Assembly (NCBI GenBank): GCA_902464115.1
Contig: CABQIF010000051.1
Location: 1 to 13,661, forward strand
Source of the DNA: an uncultured Ruminococcus sp.
GTDB taxonomy: Bacteria > Bacillota > Clostridia > Oscillospirales > Ruminococcaceae
Direction: 5' to 3'
DNA length: 13,661 bases
The notes beneath the pieces were generated by a model. The model was not told where the DNA came from. It saw nothing but the letters and a program-made list of their open reading frames with translations, and did no database searches. The position numbers and the translations under genes are program-made. Shown here piece after piece: positions 7,850 through 13,661 of this stretch (position 1 is the first letter of the stretch; every line of letters starts with the position of its first letter).

Positions 7850-7879
7850 ATTATACCATATTTCAAGGGGTGCTTTCAA
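7850..7879 (-). promoter_or_regulatory. Sigma-A-type promoter for ruvC and following genes
   Basis: On the minus strand a -35 box TTGAAA (7879-7874) is separated by 18 bases from a perfect -10 box TATAAT (7855-7850). Transcription would start near 7843, giving a leader of about 48 bases before ruvC. A second TTGAAA at 7866-7861 is too close to the -10 to act with it. Confidence 0.75.
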
Positions 7880-7899
7880 TAGCGATTCAAATTTTTATG

Positions 7900-7928
7900 T
7901 TGATTTTCCAAAAAAATTTTTGTATAAT
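7900..7928 (+). promoter_or_regulatory. Sigma-A-type promoter for pheA
   Basis: TTGATT (7900-7905), a 17-base spacer and a perfect TATAAT (7923-7928) form a strong promoter. Transcription would begin near 7935, about 28 bases before the pheA start. That leader is too short to contain a T-box or a peptide attenuator. It faces away from the ruvC promoter, and the two -35 boxes are only 20 bases apart. Confidence 0.8.
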
Positions 7929-7962
7929 AGAAAAAGACAAAAAAGTTGAAAGGAATGCGATT

Positions 7963-9081
7963 ATGAATTTAGAAGAAATCCGCACAGAAATTGATGCCTT
8001 GGACAAGGAACTGCTCGCACTGTTTGAACGGCGTATGGATCTTTGCCGAGATGTCGCCCTTTACAAGAAAGAACACAATCTTCCAGTTTTCCAGCCGGAA
8101 CGGGAACAAAAACTGCTGGACAAGATTGAGCAGGCAACCTCTCCAGACCGCAAACATGCTGCACGGACGCTGTTCTCTGTCATCTTAGACATCAGCAAAC
8201 AGCTGCAATCCCGTATCCTAGCCAAAATGGAAACCGACCCGATTTTTCCTGTTCCAGATTTTTCTGCTGCCCAGAAAATCGGCTGTCAGGGAACGAATGG
8301 TGCAAACTCCGAAACGGCTTCCCAGCAGTTCTTCCCCGGCAGGGCTGTCACCTTCTACCCTACGTTTGAACACGTCTTTCAGGCAGTGGAACGGGGCGAA
8401 ATTGAATTTGGGGTGCTGCCCGTTTATAATAGTACCAGCGGTTCGGTCACGCCAACATACGACCTGCTCGGAAAGTATAACTGCTATATTACTGCTATGA
8501 ATCAAGTCAAAATCAAGCACTGTCTGGCAGTTCGACCGGGCGTTTCTCTGGAACAGATTCAGGCAGTTTACTCGCACCCACAGGCATTGATGCAATGTTC
8601 GGACTTCCTGAAATATCACAACCTCAAACAAATTGAATACAGCAACACTGCAACAGCAGCTGCCTTTGTTGCATCCAGTTCAGAACCGTTTGCAGCGATC
8701 TGCTCGGAAGAATGTGCCAAACAAAATCACATGGACATCCTATTTTCCGGTATCGCCAATGTTGCCTTGAACTACACCCGTTTCATCTGCATTTCCAAAC
8801 AGATGATGGTTGCACCGAATGCCTCTGTCATTTCCATCATGATGACTTTGCCGAACGTACCCGGCAGCTTGAGCAAAATTTTGAACCAATTCTATTTACA
8901 GGGATTGGACTTGGTGAAACTGGAAAGCCGACCGATTCAGGACGGCAGCTTTGACGTTGCATTCTATGTGGATTTCAAGGGCAACTTAATGGATCGTTCC
9001 ATTGCTGCATTCTTAAATGAACTTTGCAAGAACTGTCAGGACTTCAAACTGCTGGGAAATGCCGTTGAGGTATCCGATTAA
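7963..9081 (+). CDS. pheA: Bifunctional chorismate mutase / prephenate dehydratase (P-protein)
   Basis: This 372-residue enzyme turns chorismate into prephenate and then phenylpyruvate, the committed steps of phenylalanine synthesis. Residues 1-88 form an AroQ-type chorismate mutase helix bundle (EEIRTEIDALDKELLALF, then ALYKKEH at 32-38). Residues about 105-278 form the prephenate dehydratase domain, with GTNGANS (110-116), GVLPVYNSTSGSV (150-162), SHPQAL (204-209) and the catalytic YTRF (271-274). Residues about 288-368 form an ACT domain with PGSL (300-303) and the Phe-binding ESRP (321-324), so feedback inhibition by phenylalanine is likely. In the usual PIENS motif Glu is replaced by Tyr155. 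An in-frame ATG at 7870 lies upstream of the promoter and cannot be used. ATG 7963 has AAAGGA 8 bases before it. Confidence 0.94.
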   Translation: MNLEEIRTEIDALDKELLALFERRMDLCRDVALYKKEHNLPVFQPEREQKLLDKIEQATSPDRKHAARTLFSVILDISKQLQSRILAKMETDPIFPVPDFSAAQKIGCQGTNGANSETASQQFFPGRAVTFYPTFEHVFQAVERGEIEFGVLPVYNSTSGSVTPTYDLLGKYNCYITAMNQVKIKHCLAVRPGVSLEQIQAVYSHPQALMQCSDFLKYHNLKQIEYSNTATAAAFVASSSEPFAAICSEECAKQNHMDILFSGIANVALNYTRFICISKQMMVAPNASVISIMMTLPNVPGSLSKILNQFYLQGLDLVKLESRPIQDGSFDVAFYVDFKGNLMDRSIAAFLNELCKNCQDFKLLGNAVEVSD

Positions 9082-9106
9082 TCAGCGATTTCAGCACTTC
9101 TTTCTT

Positions 9107-9135
9107 TTGACACAACATCCGCCGATTCGTCTACA
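9107..9135 (+). promoter_or_regulatory. Weak candidate promoter before the antiporter gene
   Basis: A perfect -35 box TTGACA (9107-9112) is followed after 17 bases by TCTACA, which matches the -10 consensus at only three positions. The start point would fall on the ribosome binding site, so the site is doubtful. There is no terminator between pheA and the antiporter gene, and read-through from pheA is at least as likely. Confidence 0.25.
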
Positions 9136-9159
9136 ACCGAAAAGGAGGAATGATTTCCC

Positions 9160-10776
9160 ATGATTCAATTACTGTTATTATTATCCGTATCCACGATTGC
9201 TTGTATTTTATGCAACAAAATTACCGCAAAAATCGGGATCCCAATGTTGCTGGCATTTCTCTGCGTGGGAATGCTCTGCGGAGAAGATGGGATTCTTGGC
9301 ATTTCGTTCAACGATTATCAACTAACCGAAAACGTCTGCACCGCCGCTCTGATTCTGATTATTTTTTACGGCGGTTTCGGAACAAAATGGAGTGCTGCAA
9401 AGCCCGTTGCAGGACGAGCCATCCTGCTTTCTACCGTTGGAGTCTTTCTCACAGCGGCGGCAGTTGGCGGCTTTTGTCACATCGTGCTGCATGTTGGATT
9501 GCTGGAAAGCCTGCTGATCGGTTCTGTCATCAGTTCTACGGATGCTGCTTCTGTCTTTTCCATTTTGCGTGCAAAAAAGCTGAACTTGAAATATGGCACG
9601 GCATCTCTGCTCGAAGTGGAAAGCGGTAGTAATGACCCGATTGCATACTTAATGGTCACCATTGTTGTGGCAATGATGGAAACGTCTGTTTCTGCTGGCT
9701 CTGTTCTGTATCAAGTCTTTGCACAGATCGTATTTGGTGTGGGAATCGGGGCAGCGTTGGCACTTGTAGTTCTGTTCTTTCTCCGGCGATTCCAGTTTGA
9801 TACCAGTGGATTTGACTTGGTTTTCATGCTGGCAGTGGCAATTCTCTCCTATGTTGTTCCAACCATGATTGGCGGAAATGGCTATCTGAGTGCTTATATT
9901 GCCGGCATTATCCTAGGAAATGCAGAACTCTCCAACAAGAAAAACCTCGTACATTTCTTTGATGGTGTAACTGGTCTGATGCAATTGCTAGTCTTCTTCA
10001 TCTTAGGAATGCTTTGCACGCCAACAAAATTGATTGGTGTGCTGCTGCCAGCTTTGGGCATTGCCATCTTTTTGACATTTATCGCCCGTCCGCTGGTCGT
10101 TGGCATTTTATTGACACCATTTCGGGCGAAATTCTCGCAGCAACTCCTCATTTCTTGGGCTGGGCTGCGTGGTGCAACCTCTGCAATTTTCGCCATCACT
10201 GCTGTTGCAAGCATTGAAACTGCCGGTTCTGTGACGCTGAAATATGACCTCTTCCACTTGGTTTTCTGCATTGTGCTCTTTTCCATTGCTCTACAGGGAA
10301 CATTTCTTCCTTGGGTATCCAAAAAGTTACATATGATTGACGATTCTCAGAACGTCTTGAAAACCTTTACCGACTACACGGACGAAGAAATCATTCAGAC
10401 GCTGCAACTGCCGATTCACGCCAATCATGCTTGGATTGACCAGCCTGTCAGCAGCATTGCTCTTCCGCCGGATACTCTGCTTGCCATGCTGATTCGGAAC
10501 GGAAAAACCGTGATTCCAAAGGGAAATACCAAAATTGAACAGGGCGATGTCGTTGTACTGAGTGCTGGAAACTGCCAGCAAACAGCAAACATGCAGCTTT
10601 CTGAACTCGTGATTGACGACCATCACAAGTGGAACGGCAAACAAATCCGCAACCTGAACCTTGGAAAAAAGACGTTGATTCTCATGATTCAGCGTGATTC
10701 AGAAACGATTATTCCGCAGGGTGACACGGAAATTTTAGCAGGAGATACCGTCGTTCTGCACTCTGAAACCACTTAA
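9160..10776 (+). CDS. CPA1-type monovalent cation/proton antiporter with two RCK_C domains
   Basis: This 538-residue protein has about 12 hydrophobic segments in residues 1-390, followed by a soluble tail. It resembles NhaP2/CvrA-type potassium(sodium)/proton antiporters, which help control internal pH and potassium. Membrane motifs include FYGGFG (69-74), SSTDAASVF (125-133) and LEVESGSNDP (151-160), where Asn158-Asp159 fits the ion-binding pair of CPA1 proteins, plus SWAGLRGATS (332-341). The tail holds two similar RCK_C/TrkA_C-like units, about 413-470 and 482-536; compare VIPKGNTKIEQGDVVVL with IIPQGDTEILAGDTVVL. No RCK_N nucleotide-binding domain is present. ATG 9160 follows AAAAGGAGG by 11 bases; an out-of-frame ATG at 9150 is too close to that site. 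The gene lies 78 bases after pheA. Confidence 0.88.
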   Translation: MIQLLLLLSVSTIACILCNKITAKIGIPMLLAFLCVGMLCGEDGILGISFNDYQLTENVCTAALILIIFYGGFGTKWSAAKPVAGRAILLSTVGVFLTAAAVGGFCHIVLHVGLLESLLIGSVISSTDAASVFSILRAKKLNLKYGTASLLEVESGSNDPIAYLMVTIVVAMMETSVSAGSVLYQVFAQIVFGVGIGAALALVVLFFLRRFQFDTSGFDLVFMLAVAILSYVVPTMIGGNGYLSAYIAGIILGNAELSNKKNLVHFFDGVTGLMQLLVFFILGMLCTPTKLIGVLLPALGIAIFLTFIARPLVVGILLTPFRAKFSQQLLISWAGLRGATSAIFAITAVASIETAGSVTLKYDLFHLVFCIVLFSIALQGTFLPWVSKKLHMIDDSQNVLKTFTDYTDEEIIQTLQLPIHANHAWIDQPVSSIALPPDTLLAMLIRNGKTVIPKGNTKIEQGDVVVLSAGNCQQTANMQLSELVIDDHHKWNGKQIRNLNLGKKTLILMIQRDSETIIPQGDTEILAGDTVVLHSETT

Positions 10777-10790
10777 ACCATCCAACACAA

Positions 10791-10835
10791 AAGCCCCCGA
10801 CAGGCTGTACCATTGGGACAGCCTGCCGAGGGCTT
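10791..10835. terminator. Bidirectional intrinsic terminator between convergent genes
   Basis: Two 18-base arms (10791-10808 and 10818-10835) surround a 9-base loop between the antiporter stop and the double-ACT gene stop. On the plus transcript the stem has two C-A mismatches and is followed by AUUCUUUUUUU. On the minus transcript the same two positions are G-U wobbles, so the stem is unbroken, followed by UUGUGUU. It should stop both converging transcripts. Confidence 0.88.
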
Positions 10836-10851
10836 ATTCTTTTTTTCAAGC

Positions 10852-11283
10852 TTATAGGTTCTGAATATCCTGCTCTGTAATCAGCAAAAATCCTGCTTTT
10901 TTCAGAATGTCTTCTGCTGCTGCAATGTCGGTTACTCGCAGAACAACATATGCCCGTTCGCCCGGATGTGCAACAAACGCATAGGTATATTCGACATTCA
11001 TGCCTGTTTCAGACAATACCCGCAACATTCCAGCGATTCCGCCCGGTGTATCCGGTACAGCAACCCCGATGACAGGGTTGATAGAAACGATACAATTCTG
11101 GTCACGCAAAACTTCTGCCGCTTTGTCGGTATCATCTGCAATCAAACGCAGAATACTGAACTCTTTCGTGTCAGAAATGAACATTGCCCGCATATCTACG
11201 CCGGACTCTGCCAGCAACTTACAGATTGCAGATAATGCACCGGGTTTATTTTGTACAAAAACGGATACCTGTTGAATTGCCAT
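10852..11283 (-). CDS. Small tandem ACT-domain protein
   Basis: This protein consists of two ACT domains and little else (143 residues). ACT1 covers about residues 4-64, with KPGAL (13-17) after the first strand. ACT2 covers about 72-137, with TPGGI (79-83) and a second helix-strand pair. ACT domains bind amino acids or related small molecules at their interfaces. Small double-ACT proteins of this kind are commonly found next to phenylacetate-CoA ligase genes in Clostridia and archaea, often annotated only as amino-acid-binding. The gene starts 49 bases after paaK ends, with AAAGGAG 9 bases before its ATG, so the two are likely one transcript ended by the hairpin downstream. A ligand such as an aromatic amino acid is inferred, not shown. 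It has no DNA-binding or catalytic segment. Confidence 0.88.
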   Translation of the reverse strand: MAIQQVSVFVQNKPGALSAICKLLAESGVDMRAMFISDTKEFSILRLIADDTDKAAEVLRDQNCIVSINPVIGVAVPDTPGGIAGMLRVLSETGMNVEYTYAFVAHPGERAYVVLRVTDIAAAEDILKKAGFLLITEQDIQNL

Positions 11284-11332
11284 AATGATACACTCCTTTT
11301 TCTTGTTCCATTTTTCGGTTTGGTTTTATGAA

Positions 11333-12643
11333 TTAGTCATGCAGCTTCCGCTTGTCGATAACACGGACTGCCTTGCCTTCGCTTCTTGCAATGGCCTTCG
11401 GGTCAACCAGATGTACCTTCGGAGAAATGCCCAGCATGGTACGAATTGCTGAAACCAGATGCTTTTCCTGCTTGGTGATTTCTTCCAGAGAGTCTGTGAA
11501 CTGTTCCGGAGAAAGTTCTACATAGACATCCAGCGTGTCAGTATTGTTGACACGGTCAACTTCGATCTGATAGTTCGGAGAATAGCCTTCGTTCAGCAAA
11601 ACCGTTTCGATCTGAGATGGGAATACGTTGACACCACGAATGATCATCATATCATCGCTGCGTCCCATCGGCTTTGTCATCTTGATCAATGTTCTGCCGC
11701 AGGAGCATTTCTCCCGGCTCAAAACGCAAATATCTCTGGTGCGATACCGCAGCAGCGGGAATGCTTCCTTTGTAATAGAGGTGAACACCAGTTCACCCTT
11801 TTCACCATCCGGCAGCACTTCGCCAGTTTCCGGGTCAATGATTTCCGGAATGAAGTGGTCTTCGTTGATGTGCATGCCGTGCTGTTCGCAGCATTCAAAT
11901 GCAACACCAGGGCCAGAAGTTTCTGTCAGGCCATAAATATCATATGCCCGAATGCCCAGCAAATCCTGAATGTTCTGCCGCATTTCTTCTGTCCACGGTT
12001 CTGCACCGAAAATACCAGCCTTCAAGTGGTTATCTTCCGGCTTGTATCCCTTTTCTTTCAGTGTTTCGCCGATGTATGCCGCATAAGATGGGGTACAGCA
12101 GAGAATGGTTGACTGTAAATCCATCATGAATTGAATCTGCCGTTCAGTATTACCAGAAGACATCGGCAGGGTCAAACACCCTACTTTGTGCGAACCGCCG
12201 TTCAGACCTGCTCCGCCCGTAAACAAGCCATATCCATAGCAAACCTGGCAAACATCTTCGTCTGTTCCGCCTGCCGCAGTGACTGCTCTTGCACAGCAAT
12301 CTTCCCAAAGATCAATGTCATGCTGGGTATAGAATGCAACCACTCTTCTGCCAGTTGTGCCAGAGGTCGACTGGATTCTCACGCAGTCTTTCAGCGACTT
12401 TGCAAGCAGCCCGTATGGATACTGATCCCGCAGGTCTGCCTTGGACAGGAACGGCAGCTTATGTAAATCTTCAACGCCATGAATATCTTCCGGCTTCACA
12501 TGAGCAGCATCCATTTTTTCCCGATAATACGGCACATTTTCATAAACATGCTTGACCTGTGCAACCAGCCGTTCGGACTGAAGGGCTTTCATATCCTCCA
12601 GCGGCATGGTTTCTATTTCTTTCTGATAATAACGCTGTTCCAT
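11333..12643 (-). CDS. paaK: Phenylacetate-CoA ligase family enzyme (PaaK)
   Basis: This 436-residue adenylate-forming enzyme activates an aryl acid (phenylacetate or a relative such as indoleacetate) with ATP and then CoA. Seen in order are the phosphate loop STSGTTGR (93-100), AGIFGAEPW (209-217), YGLTETSG (237-244), the Asp-bearing LRYRTRD (298-304) and the hinge region GRSDDMMIIRGVNVFPSQIE (327-346). The C-terminal lysine region is SEGKAVRVIDKR (421-432). Cys250/251, His255, Cys313 and Cys315 form a cluster reminiscent of a metal site. The frame is open 57 codons further upstream (to 12814), but that extension crosses the intergenic promoter region. I start at 12643, where AGGAG lies 11 bases upstream and the sequence MEQRYYQKEIETMP matches the family N-terminus. 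It pairs with the double-ACT gene. Confidence 0.94.
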   Translation of the reverse strand: MEQRYYQKEIETMPLEDMKALQSERLVAQVKHVYENVPYYREKMDAAHVKPEDIHGVEDLHKLPFLSKADLRDQYPYGLLAKSLKDCVRIQSTSGTTGRRVVAFYTQHDIDLWEDCCARAVTAAGGTDEDVCQVCYGYGLFTGGAGLNGGSHKVGCLTLPMSSGNTERQIQFMMDLQSTILCCTPSYAAYIGETLKEKGYKPEDNHLKAGIFGAEPWTEEMRQNIQDLLGIRAYDIYGLTETSGPGVAFECCEQHGMHINEDHFIPEIIDPETGEVLPDGEKGELVFTSITKEAFPLLRYRTRDICVLSREKCSCGRTLIKMTKPMGRSDDMMIIRGVNVFPSQIETVLLNEGYSPNYQIEVDRVNNTDTLDVYVELSPEQFTDSLEEITKQEKHLVSAIRTMLGISPKVHLVDPKAIARSEGKAVRVIDKRKLHD

Positions 12644-12698
12644 CTTTTTGAATACTCCTATTTCTTTGGTTTCTGTGGTAATTTGCAGAAATGCCTGC

Positions 12699-12727
12699 TT
12701 GCATTTTTCCCATAAATATGATACAAT
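12699..12727 (+). promoter_or_regulatory. Sigma-A-type promoter for the amidohydrolase gene
   Basis: TTGCAT (12699-12704), a 17-base spacer and TACAAT (12722-12727) make a good promoter, with a likely start near 12734 and a leader of about 54 bases. I found no equally clear promoter for paaK on the other strand in the same 144-base gap. Confidence 0.65.
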
Positions 12728-12760
12728 CGAAAAAAAGCTGTATATTTGCAGCTCTAAGCG

Positions 12761-12773
12761 TTCTATCATAGAA
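12761..12773. promoter_or_regulatory. 13-base perfect dyad in the amidohydrolase leader, possible operator
   Basis: The sequence TTCTATCATAGAA is a perfect palindrome of 6-base arms about one central base. It lies about 27 bases after the predicted transcription start and its right arm runs into the GAAAGG ribosome binding site (12771-12776). It could be an operator for a repressor, or a coincidence in AT-rich DNA. Confidence 0.3.
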
Positions 12774-12787
12774 AGGTCGATTTTGAT

Positions 12788-13609
12788 ATGCCAGTCATTG
12801 ATTTTCACACCCATGTGTTTCCAGAGGCAATTGCAGAAAAAACCATCTCCATGCTTGCCCAGAAAAGCAACAGCCAGCCGTTTGGCAATGGAACTTTTGA
12901 TTCCCTGTTATCCAATATGCAGACCAGCGGTGTTACCCACAGCGTGACACTGCCTGTTGTCACCCGTCCGAAACAGTTCGACAGCATTCTGAAATATGCC
13001 ATTGCCTGCAACGAACATCCGCAGATTTTTGCCTTTGGCGGCATTCATCCAGACGACCCAACGCCGGAAGAACACCTGCTGCAAATCAAGCAGGCTGGAC
13101 TTTACGGCATCAAGCTGCATCCAGACTACCAGCAGACCTACATAGACGACCCGAAATACATCCGCATTCTGCGAAACTGTGTCGCTTTGCAGTTACCTGT
13201 GGTCATTCATGCTGGCGTGGATGATGGTTTCCCAGAAACGGTACACTGTCTGCCAGACCGCACCTTGCAGATGTTAGAGCAGGTCTATGGAGATACCGTA
13301 CCGGAGCGACCCAACATTGTCCTTGCACATGGCGGTGCAAACCGTATGCACGAAGAAGTGTTGGAAAAACTCTGTGGAAAGCCCGTCTATTTTGACATCA
13401 GCTTTATTCTAAGTTATATTCAACCGGAACTGCTCCTGCAAATCATCCGCAGACATGGGGCAGACCGCATTCTGTTTGCAACGGATTTCCCGTGGAGCAA
13501 CCCTGCTGCGGACTTGACAGCGGTACAGAATCTTCCGCTGACGGATGCTGAAAAAGAGCAGATTCTCTGGAAAAATGCACAAACGCTTCTGCATCTTCCG
13601 CAAATTTAA
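12788..13609 (+). CDS. Metal-dependent amidohydrolase family protein (COG2159-like)
   Basis: This 273-residue TIM-barrel hydrolase has a full set of amidohydrolase-superfamily metal and active-site residues. These are His7 and His9 in DFHTHVFP, GIHPD (85-89), KLHP (109-112), His141 in VVIHAG, His181 in LAHGG and Asp233 in FATDFPW. The layout matches the amidohydrolase 2 group, whose members include aromatic acid decarboxylases as well as hydrolases, so the chemistry cannot be fixed from sequence. The ATG at 12788 has GAAAGG 11 bases upstream. It is divergent from paaK, from which it is separated by 144 bases. No terminator is visible in the 52 bases after its stop. It has no signal peptide, so it is cytoplasmic. 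Confidence 0.85.
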   Translation: MPVIDFHTHVFPEAIAEKTISMLAQKSNSQPFGNGTFDSLLSNMQTSGVTHSVTLPVVTRPKQFDSILKYAIACNEHPQIFAFGGIHPDDPTPEEHLLQIKQAGLYGIKLHPDYQQTYIDDPKYIRILRNCVALQLPVVIHAGVDDGFPETVHCLPDRTLQMLEQVYGDTVPERPNIVLAHGGANRMHEEVLEKLCGKPVYFDISFILSYIQPELLLQIIRRHGADRILFATDFPWSNPAADLTAVQNLPLTDAEKEQILWKNAQTLLHLPQI

Positions 13610-13613
13610 ATAT

Positions 13614-13642
13614 AGTATACCCTATTTCGACGAGAAATGCAA
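13614..13642 (-). promoter_or_regulatory. Candidate minus-strand promoter at the right edge, antisense to the amidohydrolase
   Basis: On the minus strand TTGCAT (13642-13637), a 17-base spacer and TATACT (13619-13614) form a consensus-like promoter with a start near 13607. That start falls at the 3' end of the amidohydrolase gene, so any transcript would be antisense to it. I see no credible minus-strand gene for it to serve inside the window. Confidence 0.4.
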
Positions 13643-13661
13643 GATTTTTATGCAACTTTTA

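Noticed and set aside
7870..7962. Longer N-terminus for the P-protein from ATG 7870
   Set aside because: The extension contains the pheA promoter (-10 at 7923-7928), so it would not be transcribed. ATG 7963 has a ribosome binding site and matches the family N-terminus.
7929..7962. T-box or leader peptide attenuator before pheA
   Set aside because: The predicted leader is only about 28 bases and lacks a hairpin or a phenylalanine codon run.
11459..12112. Plus-strand 217-codon frame opposite paaK
   Set aside because: It is an antisense frame of a well-supported gene, with no ribosome binding site or recognisable domain. The same holds for the other long opposite-strand frames in this window.
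12735..12756. Small hairpin AGCTG...CAGCT in the amidohydrolase leader
   Set aside because: The stem is only 5 bases with an 8-base AT-rich loop, which is too weak to call.
12644..12814. Longer N-terminus for PaaK from 12814
   Set aside because: The 57 extra codons overlap the divergent promoter and the start of the amidohydrolase gene, are absent from the family, and have no supporting ribosome binding site.
13409..13603. Minus-strand frame of 64 codons downstream of the antisense promoter candidate
   Set aside because: It has no convincing ribosome binding site or family features and lies wholly opposite the amidohydrolase gene.
1..13661. CRISPR array, mobile element, prophage or defence system
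   Set aside because: No regularly spaced repeats, transposase, integrase, terminal inverted repeats or toxin-antitoxin-like small gene pairs are visible. Every gap is shorter than 200 bases.

Overview
The window looks like ordinary chromosome from a Gram-positive anaerobe of the class Clostridia, most likely a Ruminococcaceae/Oscillospirales-type gut bacterium. I base this on strong AAAGGAGG-type ribosome binding sites, sigma-A-like promoters, a group II ECF transporter module, a clostridial-type chorismate mutase/prephenate dehydratase, and a PaaK ligase paired with a small double-ACT protein. The genus is inferred from protein style and was not tested by search. I see no CRISPR array, insertion sequence, phage gene, tRNA or rRNA, and all genes are closely packed.

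Positions 1-7795, minus strand, hold one long collinear run. In transcription order it is ruvC, ruvA, ruvB (Holliday junction branch migration and resolution), glmM (phosphoglucosamine mutase, cell wall precursor), a class I SAM methyltransferase of unknown target, ecfA1, ecfA2, ecfT (energising module for vitamin/micronutrient uptake), and the N-terminal part of a YfhO-family membrane glycosyltransferase-like protein cut by the window start. Gaps are 15-91 bases or overlaps. A promoter lies before ruvC, and the only gap with visible structure is ruvB-glmM (a GC-rich hairpin). The whole run may be one operon.

Positions 7796-7962 form a divergent promoter region: one good promoter drives ruvC leftward and another drives pheA rightward. 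On the plus strand follow pheA (bifunctional P-protein of phenylalanine synthesis) and a monovalent cation/proton antiporter with two C-terminal RCK_C-like domains. A large hairpin terminator at 10791-10835 separates the antiporter from the converging genes on the other side.

Positions 10852-12643, minus strand, carry paaK (aryl-acid CoA ligase) followed by a double-ACT protein, a pair that probably handles or senses aromatic acids. Divergent from paaK, a metal-dependent amidohydrolase (12788-13609, plus) has its own promoter and a short perfect dyad overlapping the region just before its ribosome binding site. At the right edge a well-spaced promoter-like sequence points back antisense into the amidohydrolase gene.

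I did not find a clearly new biological system. The better leads are the altered active-site-region motif in the prephenate dehydratase domain, the duplicated RCK_C tail on the antiporter, the aromatic-acid gene neighbourhood, the antisense promoter candidate and the strand-asymmetric terminator.
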